From: Oscillatoria sp. FACHB-1407
GTDB taxonomy: Bacteria; Cyanobacteriota; Cyanobacteriia; Elainellales; Elainellaceae
Reading direction: 5' to 3'
DNA: 64,000 nt
NCBI RefSeq assembly: GCF_014697545.1
Contig: NZ_JACJSA010000010.1
Span: 124,001-188,000, forward strand
Each line of letters opens with the position of its first letter. Position 1 is the first letter of the stretch. Position numbers and translations under genes: made by a program. Below, piece by piece: positions 26,269 to 36,000 of the stretch. The notes under the pieces are model-generated. The model worked only from the letters and a program-made list of their open reading frames with translations. It searched no databases and was not told the DNA's origin.

Positions 26269-27747
26269 CTATAGCAGAGCTTTAGCAAGACGCTGCACCC
26301 CTTCGTCAATCTCAGGTTCACTGAGTTGAGCGTAGCCAAAAATCAGCTCTCGCTGACGTTTATCCATGAGATAGCAAGGTTGGGCGGAGATGATTCCCAC
26401 TCCTATCTGAGTTGCTCGTTGCAAAATTTCAGCATCGCTAAGCGGAATATGCAACCGTACCATCAGATGAATTCCGGCGTTTTCACCCACAATCGTTAGT
26501 TTGTCTCCAAAATGGGTGGTGAGTGCCTGGACAAGGGTCTGTCGCCGCTGGTCATATAGCGTCCTCATGCGGCGAATATGCCGCTCTAGATGACCTTCGT
26601 TAATGAAGTCGGTGAGGATGGCTTGTTCAAGGAGGGGAGATTGGCGATCGCTCAACCACTTTGCCTGAATCACCAGATCAACCAGACTGGGAGGAACCAC
26701 GAGATACCCAATTCTCAGAGCGGGAAATAACACTTTTGAAAAGGTGCCGACGTAGAGAACTGAATGGCTCTGGTCTAGCCCCTGGAGTGCGGGAATCGGA
26801 CGATTATCTTGAGAACCCTGCAATCGCCCACCATAGCGGTATTCGCTGTCATAATCATCTTCGAGGATCAGGGCACCTGTTTTTTGTGCCCAGGTTAACA
26901 ACTCCAACCGCCGAGTCAGTGACAACACGGCACCCGTCGGAAATTGGTGGGATGGAGTGACATAGACCAGCTTGGCATCGGTGACTGATTCTAATGCTTT
27001 GACAATCAATCCCTGTTCATCAACAGGAGCAGGATGTAGCGTCGCCCCATACCCTAAAAAGACGCGCCGTGCTCCCAGATAACCGGGGTTCTCCAGAATA
27101 ACGCGATCGCCCCTGTCCACCAATAAACGAGTGACTAAATCCAATGCCTGTTGGGAGCCATTGACGATCACCACCTGTCGGGGATCGCATTGCACCGCCC
27201 GAATACGTGCCAGATAGTGGGCGATCGCCTCCCTCAACGGCATATACCCCCCAGAATCACTGGCATAGTCCAATAACTCAAATTGATAACGACAATGGCG
27301 GGAAACCAGCCTGCGCCACAACTCCATCGGAAACTGCTCTAACGCTGGACGACCATAGCCAAAGTCGATGGAAGCCATCCGACTGGGCGGACGGCTCAGA
27401 TCTGGTGAAGACAAACTCTTGCCATAGGTCGAGAGAGCGATCGCCGGAGTAGGTTTATCGTCGGTTGGCTCTACGGGGCGTGATTGCAACAAGTCATCGG
27501 GCAACTCTGCGCAAACAAATGTGCCAGAGCCAACGATTGTCTCTAAATAGCCCTCACTGAGTAACTGGTCGTAACTCAGCGTAACGGTGGCACGTGAAAT
27601 TCCCAGGGACTTTGCCAGCGCACGAGTCGAAGGAATCTGCTGTTTAGGCAACAGTCGCCCGGTGAGAATCGCTCGCCTCAACTCCTCGTAGAGTTGACGA
27701 TGCAGGGGGAGAACCGCATGGGGATCAAGGGCGATCGCAAAATCCAT
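26269..27747 (-). CDS. MocR/PdxR-type transcriptional regulator
   Basis: 492 residues. Fusion of a GntR winged helix (residues about 10-80: LHRQLYEELRRAILTGRLLP, STRALAKSLGISRATVTLSYDQL) with a fold-type I aminotransferase domain (about 120-490). The PLP-binding lysine is visible in GTFSKVLFPALRIGY near residue 337, and the Asp in LEDDYDSEYR near 300. Such regulators sense PLP or a related amine and control adjacent PLP or flavin genes. It is divergent from the PNPOx-like gene at 27930, so that gene is the probable target. Confidence 0.92.
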   Translation of the reverse strand: MDFAIALDPHAVLPLHRQLYEELRRAILTGRLLPKQQIPSTRALAKSLGISRATVTLSYDQLLSEGYLETIVGSGTFVCAELPDDLLQSRPVEPTDDKPTPAIALSTYGKSLSSPDLSRPPSRMASIDFGYGRPALEQFPMELWRRLVSRHCRYQFELLDYASDSGGYMPLREAIAHYLARIRAVQCDPRQVVIVNGSQQALDLVTRLLVDRGDRVILENPGYLGARRVFLGYGATLHPAPVDEQGLIVKALESVTDAKLVYVTPSHQFPTGAVLSLTRRLELLTWAQKTGALILEDDYDSEYRYGGRLQGSQDNRPIPALQGLDQSHSVLYVGTFSKVLFPALRIGYLVVPPSLVDLVIQAKWLSDRQSPLLEQAILTDFINEGHLERHIRRMRTLYDQRRQTLVQALTTHFGDKLTIVGENAGIHLMVRLHIPLSDAEILQRATQIGVGIISAQPCYLMDKRQRELIFGYAQLSEPEIDEGVQRLAKALL

Positions 27748-27816
27748 TAGGAGTGGGAATGGGGAGTGGAGGGGTGGAGGAGTGGGGAACTATCCCAGAG
27801 AACAGGATGAAGGATG

Positions 27817-27865
27817 AAGTGGACTGGTACTTAATGACAAAAGTGGCACTTGTACAAGACCACTT
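27817..27865. promoter_or_regulatory. candidate MocR operator in divergent promoter
   Basis: AAGTGGACTGGTACTT and AAGTGGCACTTGTACAAG are near-direct repeats 24 bases apart (AGTGG at 27818 and 27842), and CCACTT at 27860-27865 is the inverse. MocR regulators commonly bind a pair of direct or mixed repeats in such divergent regions. Binding is inferred. Confidence 0.55.
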
Positions 27866-27929
27866 CTCATTATTACGCTAACAGTGTAATTTGCAATGCT
27901 CAACCGCCCAGTTAAATAACCAAGACGCT

Positions 27930-28595
27930 ATGAGTTCTTCAGATTCCCAAGTTTTGACGCCGACTAACCGCACAACAGTGAAACGCTTGCCGATGCGGGG
28001 TAACTACGATCGCACCGAGATTGAACAAATCCTGGATGAAGGGCTAATTTGCCAGGTGGGTTTTGTGGTGAATGGGCAGCCCTTTGTCATTCCTACCGCT
28101 TATGGGCGCGTTGGAGATAAGCTCTACATCCACGGTTCACCTGCCAGTCGAATGCTACGAACCCTGCAACAGGGTGTAGAGGTCTGTGTCACCGTAACTT
28201 TATTGGATGGTCTGGTGCTGGCTCGCTCCGCTTTTCATCACTCGATGAACTACCGCTCAGTAGTGTTGTTTGGGACTGCCACCCTGGTCAACAACCCAGA
28301 TGAAAAGTTAGAGGCACTCAAGGCATTTACCGACCATATCATTCCGGGACGTTGGGAAGACGTGCGATCGCCCAACCGTCAGGAGCTAGCCGGAACCCTG
28401 GTGCTGTCCCTGCCCATCACCGAAGCCTCCGCTAAAGTTCGCACGGGTGGTCCCTCTGACGACGAGGGAGACTACGCTCTCCCAACCTGGGCTGGAGTGA
28501 TTCCATTGCGGGTTGTGGCTGATGCGCCAATTGCAGATGAGCAACTCACCTTAGCGATTGAGCCTCCCGATTATGTGACTCACTATCAGCGGTGA
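27930..28595 (+). CDS. pyridoxamine 5'-phosphate oxidase-like flavin protein
   Basis: 221 residues from ATG 27930 (MSSSDSQVL...); the frame opens 13 codons earlier. PNPOx-like split beta-barrel family that binds FMN or heme-like cofactors. Visible family features: RLPMRGNYDRTEIEQILDEGLICQVGFVVNGQPFVIPTAYGRV and YIHGSPASRMLRTL, then SAFHHSMNYRSVVLFGTA. These are nitroimidazole-resistance-like/FMN-binding proteins, often of unknown substrate. It is divergent from the MocR regulator and probably controlled by it. Confidence 0.88.
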   Translation: MSSSDSQVLTPTNRTTVKRLPMRGNYDRTEIEQILDEGLICQVGFVVNGQPFVIPTAYGRVGDKLYIHGSPASRMLRTLQQGVEVCVTVTLLDGLVLARSAFHHSMNYRSVVLFGTATLVNNPDEKLEALKAFTDHIIPGRWEDVRSPNRQELAGTLVLSLPITEASAKVRTGGPSDDEGDYALPTWAGVIPLRVVADAPIADEQLTLAIEPPDYVTHYQR

Positions 28596-28605
28596 TGGTT
28601 ATTGG

Positions 28606-28738
28606 TTAGGGGTCAATGGTCAGGGGTCAATAGTCAATGGTCAATGGTCAATGGTCAGGGGTCAGTAGTCAATGGTCAATGATTAGTGGTCAATGGTCAA
28701 TAGTCAATGATTAGTGGTCAATGGTCAATGATTAGTGG
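28606..28738. repeat. heptamer-type minisatellite (TCAATGG units)
   Basis: A run built from variants of the heptamer GGTCAAT (GGTCAAT/GGTCAGG/AGTCAAT/GATTAGT) without a fixed longer period. The same heptamer block recurs near 32050-32096. Such short tandemly repeated heptamers are known in cyanobacterial genomes. Not coding. Confidence 0.85.
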
Positions 28739-28774
28739 CATTAACTCTATTCCTCACTCCATCACCCTTACACC

Positions 28775-28838
28775 CCCTCACTCCCCAACTCCCTCACTCC
28801 CCAACTCCCTCACTCCCCAACTCCCTCACTCCCCACTC
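28775..28838. repeat. 16-bp tandem repeat (three copies and a partial)
   Basis: CCCTCACTCCCCAACT occurs three times in perfect tandem (28775-28822) plus a partial fourth, ending 18 bases before the MFS start. The extreme pyrimidine bias means the leader of that gene has no obvious ribosome site. Confidence 0.9.
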
Positions 28839-28855
28839 CCCACTCCCCCCAATTT

Positions 28856-30022
28856 ATGTCCTGGCAAGCGATCGCAGTCTCCATCTCTCTCCTCCTCGTC
28901 ACAGCGGCTGTCAATCTAGAAGTACCGCTCTATCGCACCTACGCTGAAGTTGCGGGCTTTGGCAATGGTCTGACTGCCGTCGTGTTTGCGGCGTATGTAG
29001 CTGGGTTACTACCTGTGTTGTTGCTGTTGGGAGGCATCTCTGACCGAGTAGGACGCAAACCCACGCTGTTAGCTGGGTTAACCTTCGCCGCTCTGGCAAC
29101 GACGCTGGTAATTCTCCATCCCACAATGTCGATGCTACTGATTGCCCGACTCTGCCAGGGCATTGGGGTAGGCTTGAGCGTAGGTGCGGGGACTGCCTAT
29201 CTGACAGAGTTGATGCATGAGGCAGGCACACGCGCCGCAGGATATGTCACGGTGATGACCTCCCTCGGCTTTGGGGGTGGGGCACTGTTTACAAGTGCAG
29301 TGCTGTTGCACCATCAGACACTCGTGCCATTGAGTTATTGGATTGTCCTGGGGCTAACGCTGGCGTGTCTGGTCTGGATGACCCGGTTGTCACCCCAACC
29401 TGCTATTGGTGGGCGTTTGTTGCGATCGCCCTATTTTCCAAAAGGCTCGGTCATCCCCGGACTGGCGATCGCCCTTGCCTGGGCAGTGACAGGTCTGGTG
29501 ATCACCGTCATTCCGGCGCAACTGGCACACTATCAACTCACGGTTTGGACGGGTCTGGCTCTGTTTCTGGTGAATGGCACCGGAGCATTGATGCAACCAA
29601 TCGCCCGTCAACTCAGCCCACAGCGATCGCTGTTTGTGGGTTTTGGATTGTTGCCATTGGGCTACGGTTTGCTGGTTCTGGGTGCAGCATTGGGTGTTCT
29701 GCCATTGGTGTTGGGGGGAGCGGCGATCGCCGGATCAGCCTGCTATGGCTTCACCTACCTGGGTGGATTGGCAAAGGTATCTGCATTGGCAGGCAATCAA
29801 CGCGCACGAGCCGTTTCGGGTTATTTTCTCTGTGCTTACCTGGGGTTTGGGATTCCCAGTATCATCATCGGATTTCTGAGCGATCGCATCGGCACTCTAA
29901 ATGCCCTGATCGTCTTCGGAGTTCTGATTGTGATGCTGATTCTGGGATTGACACTGGCGTTGCATCGAGAACAGCGAGGGCTAAAACATGCTGAATGCCT
30001 GAAGCTTGAAGGGCAAAAGTAA
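28856..30022 (+). CDS. MFS transporter
   Basis: 388 residues, mostly hydrophobic, with about 11-12 predicted membrane helices. The signature loop between helices 2 and 3 is visible: GGISDRVGRKPTLLAG near residue 60, and a second similar one, GFLSDRIGTLNALIVFG near 342. Helix 4 has LCQGIGVGLSVGAGTAYLTEL. Probably a drug or metabolite exporter; substrate unknown. ATG 28856 lies just after a C-rich repeat and lacks a Shine-Dalgarno sequence. The gene follows the PNPOx-like gene by 260 bases of repeats, so co-transcription is uncertain. Confidence 0.9.
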   Translation: MSWQAIAVSISLLLVTAAVNLEVPLYRTYAEVAGFGNGLTAVVFAAYVAGLLPVLLLLGGISDRVGRKPTLLAGLTFAALATTLVILHPTMSMLLIARLCQGIGVGLSVGAGTAYLTELMHEAGTRAAGYVTVMTSLGFGGGALFTSAVLLHHQTLVPLSYWIVLGLTLACLVWMTRLSPQPAIGGRLLRSPYFPKGSVIPGLAIALAWAVTGLVITVIPAQLAHYQLTVWTGLALFLVNGTGALMQPIARQLSPQRSLFVGFGLLPLGYGLLVLGAALGVLPLVLGGAAIAGSACYGFTYLGGLAKVSALAGNQRARAVSGYFLCAYLGFGIPSIIIGFLSDRIGTLNALIVFGVLIVMLILGLTLALHREQRGLKHAECLKLEGQK

Positions 30023-30777
30023 AACAGGACTTACGCAGTTAGAGGGTCTTCCCGAAGTTCCCCTCGTTTATAGCCGTAGTCACATTTGATGGGGCGGAGG
30101 CGAGTCAGGAAGCTTTCCCAGCATCAGGGTTTGAGCCACAACCTTTACCCTCTTTCCCTTGGTAACTACCGTGTACACACAAGTTTTCATAGCCCCCTAC
30201 ATCCCCCAATTTTGGGGGACTTTGAGGCTGTATCAAGGGTCTTGCCCCCACCAGGAGCACCCGTACTTGGAACCGATGCGAAGCGCGTCTTTGGATTAAC
30301 CAAAACACCTTCTAATAGGGGGTTTGGGGGAGACTCCCCCAATGCCTGGTTCTCGAACTCATTGCGGTAACCGAGTGTCTTATTGACAAAGCAAAGATGT
30401 CTGTACATCGTAGCCCTTGGCAAGGGGAGGTTGGGAAGGGTCAGATGCGTAGCTCTAAAAATTTGAACTCTCATTCAAGATTTGTGTGCACGGTAGCTTG
30501 CTCAGGGGGACCACAGGGGATCGTGATTTCGCGTAGCTTCACACTGAATTGCTATAAGTCCTATGTCATACCAATTTGAATTGGCTTCGCTGCACATGAT
30601 TCCGTAAGGGCGTTTCGCGAAACGCCCCTACCCAGTGATCGGCCACAATCAAACATTAAATCGGTATAAAGAGAGATCAACGAAAAGGCTTACGTCTCAA
30701 TTCTCAACCCTATTCTCTTTTCTTTTTTCTCTCTTCCTTTTTCTTTTTTTCCTTTCTTTTTTCCTTCTTCCCTGTTC
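30023..30777. other. 755-base intergenic region made of dispersed repeats
   Basis: No convincing gene. Contains a TATAGC element fragment (30069-30150), a CCCCCAATTTTGGGGG palindrome near 30204, a GGGGGAGACTCCCCC palindrome near 30326, the GGGCGTTTC-GCGAAACGCCC hairpin at 30609-30629 and a long pyrimidine-rich tract (30710-30775) up to the stop of the next minus-strand gene. Reading frames across it have no family features. Confidence 0.7.
30069..30150 (+). mobile_element. TATAGC-ended element, copy B (3' end lost)
   Basis: TATAGCCGTAGTCACA, then GGAGGCGAGTCAGGAAGCTT and a TTTGAGCCA region match the 105-bp element at 12558-12662. The right end (GCTATA) is missing, replaced by other sequence after about 30150. 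Confidence 0.7.
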
Positions 30778-32046
30778 TCACTGGCTCGCTCGAATCTGCT
30801 CATTGGCTTCAGTTTGCGCCTTTAGCATGGCTTGATCGAGGGGTTGTTCCCCCAACATCGCACTGATGAACTGGTTATCGAAGTTGTTCATGATGCTGGC
30901 GGGATACAGCCCGGCTTGCCAGGGAATAGCGTAGGGAACTCCAGCGACGAGTGCGGCTCTGAGGCGATCGCGATCGTACTGCAACACTTGAGCGACCGAC
31001 TTGCGAGACGGCAGGGCAAATCCAGTCCCCGTCCATTTCTCCATGCCTTGTTTGCCCGTCAGGTAAGAGATCAGTTCCCATGCCTCGGCTTTGTGTTGGG
31101 TCTGCTGACTCATGACATAGGCAACGGTGAAAACCATGGTTCCTGATTTGCCATTCATCGTGGGTAACTCAGCCGTAGCAAACTTCAGATCAGGGAAAGT
31201 GTCTGTCAGATAAGGGATTGCCCAATTGCCCTCAAACACCATTGCCACTTTTTGTTGCCCAAACATTTCACTGCCCGACTGGGTGCCCACGTCTGTCTTT
31301 TGCGCCGAGGTGCGATCGCCCCGATACTGATCCACCACCAACTGCAATCCAGCAAGAGCTTCAGGAGAGGCGAAGGTAGCGTACCCTCGCTCATCCACCA
31401 ATTGCCCCCCAAAAGCCTGAATTGCAAAGACTTGACGCGGTAATTCTGGGATCACACCAAAGCCGTATTGGTCGGGTCTACCGTCCTGGTTGCGATCAAC
31501 CGTCAACGGCTTGGAGTAGGCTTGCAGTTCCTCCCAGGTTTGAGGAGGGCGAGTCAACCCAGCCTCAGCAAAAGCTTCCGTGTTATAAAACAGTGCCAGG
31601 GTGGAATAGTCCTTGGGCAACCCATAGATGCGTCCCTCGTAGGTAAAGGGTTCCAGCAAGGTTTCCTCAAAGTCCGCCAGGTCAAAGTCGGGCGTGATGT
31701 GAGGATCGAGCGGTTCCAACACACCCTGACTCATAAGAAATGGAGCCTCTAACGCATCCAGATAAAACACATCTGGAGCCGCATCGCCAATCAGCCGAGT
31801 CTTGAGTACATCCATGTATTGGTCGGCAATTTGTTCAAACCGTACCCGAATGTGAGGATGTTCTGCCTCAAAGTCGCGCAAGACCTGATTGAGCAACGTT
31901 TGCTCTGCTGGACTGGCTCCCCAACCACTCATCTTGAGGACGACTGGGTTGGTAGCAGTCCCTGTGGGAATCGGTTGTTGGCAAGCCACAATGGCGATCG
32001 CCACTGCCACCATCAACACTACCCAGCGTCGCCACTGCCGTTTCAT
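30778..32046 (-). CDS. family 1 extracellular solute-binding lipoprotein (sugar-type)
   Basis: 422 residues. N-terminal lipoprotein signal: MKRQWRRWVVLMVAVAIAIV followed by the lipobox cysteine. The mature part begins KMSGWGASPAEQTLLNQVLRDFEAEHPHIRV, a standard family 1 binding-protein opening, and contains DVFYLDALEAPFL and GLPKDYSTLALFYNTEAF, the ligand-cleft blocks, plus MVFEGNWAIPYL. Carbohydrate ABC importers usually have two permease genes next to this one; none is here, so it is an orphan subunit. It could pair with permeases encoded elsewhere. Confidence 0.9.
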   Translation of the reverse strand: MKRQWRRWVVLMVAVAIAIVACQQPIPTGTATNPVVLKMSGWGASPAEQTLLNQVLRDFEAEHPHIRVRFEQIADQYMDVLKTRLIGDAAPDVFYLDALEAPFLMSQGVLEPLDPHITPDFDLADFEETLLEPFTYEGRIYGLPKDYSTLALFYNTEAFAEAGLTRPPQTWEELQAYSKPLTVDRNQDGRPDQYGFGVIPELPRQVFAIQAFGGQLVDERGYATFASPEALAGLQLVVDQYRGDRTSAQKTDVGTQSGSEMFGQQKVAMVFEGNWAIPYLTDTFPDLKFATAELPTMNGKSGTMVFTVAYVMSQQTQHKAEAWELISYLTGKQGMEKWTGTGFALPSRKSVAQVLQYDRDRLRAALVAGVPYAIPWQAGLYPASIMNNFDNQFISAMLGEQPLDQAMLKAQTEANEQIRASQ

Positions 32047-32241
32047 CGTTAATCGTCAATATGTTAATGGTCAATGGTTGATGGTCAATGGTCAATTGTG
32101 GAGAGTAGAGGGTGGAGGAGTGGAGGGAGTAAGGGCGTGGGCGAGTAAATTACCATCACCCTGTCACTCCATCACCCATTTGCTGCTCATTGTAGCAAGT
32201 GCAGGATCGGCTCCTCTGCAACGCCTAGTTAAGCATTGCGA

Positions 32242-32722
32242 TTATTTTCGAGGGTTCTTGAGTAACAGCACGACATCGACTAGCCCAACGTTGCTTCGGA
32301 AAACACCAATGGAGGTTGTGGCTTTGGTAGCGATGGCAGACAAATAAGACACGAAGTCTTCGCTTGGGACAGAAATGACACCAACCTGCAAATAGTCGAT
32401 GCCCAACTGTTCGCCAAGTTCCCGAACATGTTGACTGTCTTTCGCTAGCTTGTACGCAACATTGGGATTGTTCCACCCCCACTCCCACATGCCATCGTTT
32501 GGACCATAACTGCCGGGGATTTGCCCGTCAGCGCAGAACTGAGAGCCATCGGCAAAAGATAGCCGAAGGACTCCACTGAACTGGTCATAATCCTAACGCT
32601 CGTCAGTAGCAAAAGACCAATCACATTTAAGCGTTTCTTGCTTAGCCTTGAACTCGGAAATTGCATCTGCAAGAAATTTGTCTGCTTCCAGAGAGAGTGT
32701 CGTTAAACCAGGGGTAATTCAT
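32242..32722 (-). pseudogene. DUF6882-like protein, broken by amber codon and frameshift
   Basis: Minus-strand translation gives a DUF6882-like protein: LADAISEFKAKQETLKCDW...DGSQFCADGQIPGSYGPNDGMWEWGWNNPNVAYKLA, ending at 32242. An in-frame TAG sits at 32595-32593, between DER and DYDQFSGVLRL. Upstream the frame has no start; an ATG at 32722 (MNYPWFNDTLS) is in another frame, which meets the main one at a CTCTCTCT run near 32690-32697, a likely slippage site. The intact half could give an 82-residue product from ATG 32490, but the conserved N-terminal half is lost. Function of the family unknown. Confidence 0.8.
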
Positions 32723-32898
32723 AGTTAGCTGGCTTCGCAGAAAGCTCTTACACCTACAGATGATAGCGGTTGGCTTTCCTAATCAATCCCAACAGTGATT
32801 GGTTGAGGCGGTGAGTGAAGTGATTGAGTGGAGTCGAGAAGCTTATAAAAATACTAGTCAGTTACACACCTCAGTGGTATTTATAGATATCAATATAT

Positions 32899-32991
32899 AT
32901 AGCAATCCCAAATGGGTTGTGAGAGGCGCACCCCTCCGGGGTGCGCCTCTCACAACCTGCTAAGCTCACAAATGATTTAGGACTGCTATAG
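32899..32991 (+). mobile_element. TATAGC-ended hairpin element (93 bp)
   Basis: TATAGCAATCCCAAAT at the left and ATTTAGGACTGCTATA at the right are inverted repeats (13 of 16 symmetric positions). The centre is a perfect 20-bp inverted repeat, GGTTGTGAGAGGCGCACCCC with a TCC loop. It lies upstream of the hybrid kinase (start 33057), within an AT-rich region that is itself weakly palindromic. Confidence 0.8.
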
Positions 32992-33056
32992 ATATTTATA
33001 TATTGATATTATTCGTTTTAGAGGCTGCTCCGTAGCAGTTGATAAAGGATTGGAGT

Positions 33057-36000
33057 ATGGCAACTCAGCGAACTGTCCTGGTCATTGCTAGTTCAGAAAA
33101 GGACGATACTGCCTACCAGCAGCAGTTGCAGCAGGATAGAGGAATGGACTACAACGTTCTGTTGGGTCATGGCAGCACTCTCCTCCCAGCCTTATCTCAA
33201 TCCTTCCCAAAGCTTGATGGCATTCTTCTAGAACTTGCATCTCCCTATAACCAAAGTTTTCAGCTTTTACGTCGATTACAGGAACACTGGTCTGCTCCTG
33301 TAATCGTTATTGATGGTGGCGATACAGAAGTTGCTGTGCAGGCGTTTAAGCAAGGGGCGGTTGACTATCTGGTCAAAGACAGGGCAACCCCGGATGATTT
33401 GCGTCTGGCGATGCGAAACGCTATTGAGAATGCAGAGCTGAAACGGGAGTTACAGCGCAGCCAGGAAACCTTTCACACATCGGTGGAAAATATGCTGGAC
33501 TGCTTCGGCATTTTTTCATCTATGCGGAACGACCTGGGGCAGATTGTGGATTTTCGCATTGACTACCTGAATGCAGCGGCCTGCGAAAACAACCAGATGC
33601 CCAAAGCCATGCAGATTGGTCGGGGATTGTGCGAAATTTTACCCGCCCATCGGGAATCGGGATTGTTTGACGAGTACTGTCAAGTGGTGGAGACGGGAGA
33701 GCCGTTAATTAAAGACTCGTTGATCTATGACGATAGCTATGGCGATCGCCGCCTGATTCGGGCATTTGATATTCGAGCCACTAAGCTGAATGATGGTTTT
33801 GTCGCTTCCTGGCGAGATGTGACCGATCGCCGGCAACTGGAACTGGAGCAGCAGCAAACCGCCCGTGCCCTGCAACAAAGCCAGGAGCGGCTGAATCTAG
33901 CCATGAGAGCCGCCAGCATGGGCAGTTGGGACTGGAACATCCAAACGGGGGAGGTTCACTGGTCTACTAACCTGGAGCATCTGTTTGGCATGGCTCCCGG
34001 TAGTTTTGATGGGCGTTACGAAACCGTCCGGGCGATGATTCACCCAGAGGACTTACCCAGAGTGGAAGCGGCGATTCAGCGTGCCCTCTACGATCACGAG
34101 GAATACAATCTTGAGTTTCGTTTTATCAAACCCGATGGCAGCGTGCGGTGGGCGTTAGGGCTGGGGCGCGTTTTCTATGATGATGACGGTCATCCCGTGA
34201 TGATGACGGGTGTGGATATGGATATTTCCCACCGGAAACAGGTAGAGGCGGCGTTGAGAGCCAGTGAAGCCAACCTGCGCGGCATGACTGATAACGCCCC
34301 CGTCATGATTTGGGTCACTGATCCAACTGGGTACTGTACTTACCTCAACCGGGTCTGGTATGACTTTACCGGACAAGCGGAAGCTACGGCGATTGGGTTT
34401 GGCTGGCTGGATGCGGTTCATCCGGAAGACAGCGAATCAGCCAGAGCGATCTTCTTGAGGGCCAATGAGCTTCAAGAATCATTTCGGTTAGAGTATCGGT
34501 TGCGCCACCACAGCGGCATCTACCACTGGGCGATTGATGCTGCCCATCCCTGGTTTGGAGAGGATGGTGAGTTTAAGGGATACATCGGTGCGGTCATTGA
34601 CATTAGCGATCGCAAGCAAGCCGAAGAAGCGTTGCGCCGTTCTGAGGAACGCTATCGCGCCTTGTTTAAGTCAATGAGTGAGGGCTTTTGCATTGTTGAA
34701 ATGCTGTTTGACGATCGCAACCAGCCCCGCGATTACCGCTTTTTAGAAACCAATCCGGCGTTTGAGCTACAAACGGGACTAAACCAGGCAATTGGTAAGA
34801 CCGCACGGCAACTCCTACCCAACCTGGAACCCCACTGGTTTGAGATCTATGGCAATGTCGCCCTCACTGGAGAGCCCATCCGGTTTGAACATGGGTCTGA
34901 CGCGATGGCGCGCTGGTTCGACGTTTCGGCATTCCGAATTGGCTCACCCGCAGAGCGAAAAGTGGCGATCCTGTTTCAGGAAATCAGTGAGCGCAAGCAG
35001 GCAGAACGCGAGCTGCAAGAAAATGAGCTACGCTTTCGGACGTTGGCAGACAACATTTCTCAACTGGCCTGGATGGCCGACGAGAAAGGCTGGATTTTTT
35101 GGTACAACCAACGCTGGTTTGACTTTACCGGCACCACCCTGGAAGCTATGCAGGGCTGGGGTTGGCAAACCGTGCATCATCCAGACCATGTCGAGCGCGT
35201 CGTCGAAAAAATTAGCCAGTGTTTTGCAACGGGTGAAATCTGGGAAGATACGTTTCCCTTGCGGCGTAAAAATGGGGAGTATCGGTGGTTTCTTTCCCGG
35301 GCGGTGCCGATTCGTGACGAACAGGGGAGAGTGTTGCGGTGGTTTGGCACCAATACAGACATTACTGAACTCCGAGAAATCGGAAATGCCCTGCGCCAGA
35401 GCGAGGAGCGATATCGGTGTTTAGCCGATTCAATCCCCCAGTTGGTCTGGATGGCTAATGGCGAAGGGGGGTTGCTGGATGTCAATCAACGCTGGAAAGC
35501 CTTTACAGGTCTAAGCCTGGAACGGGCGCAGACGGAAGGATGGGAAGCCGTGGTGCATCCAGAGGATGTCCCCATCCTCACTCGACACTGGACTGAAGCT
35601 GCCCAGCGAGGTACTCATTATCAGGCTGAAGGGCGGATGCGGCAAGCAGACGGCACCTATCGCTGGTTTCTGCACCAGGCGATTCCGCAACGGAATGAGC
35701 AGGGTCAAATTATTAAATGGTTTGGCACTGCAACAGATATTGACATCCAAAAACAACTGGAGCTTGATCGCGATCGCCTCCTACAGCAAGAACAGGCAGC
35801 GCGGGAAGCTGCTGAACGGGCCAACCGCATCAAGGATGAATTTCTGGCGGTGCTTTCCCATGAATTGCGATCGCCCCTCAACCCGATTCTGGGCTGGACG
35901 AAACTCCTCCAATCTCGTCAGTTTGATGCGGCGAGAACAGCCGATGCTTTAGCTACGATCGAGCGCAACGCTAAACTGCAAACCCAACTGATTGATGATC

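Noticed and set aside
28606-28838. Regularly repeated blocks resembling a CRISPR array
   Set aside because: The units are heptamer variants and a 16-bp direct tandem repeat without unique spacers, and no cas genes are present.
30086-30370. Reading frame in the repeat-rich gap after the MFS gene
   Set aside because: Made of dispersed repeats such as the CCCCCAATTTTGGGGG palindrome; no ribosome site and no protein-like pattern.
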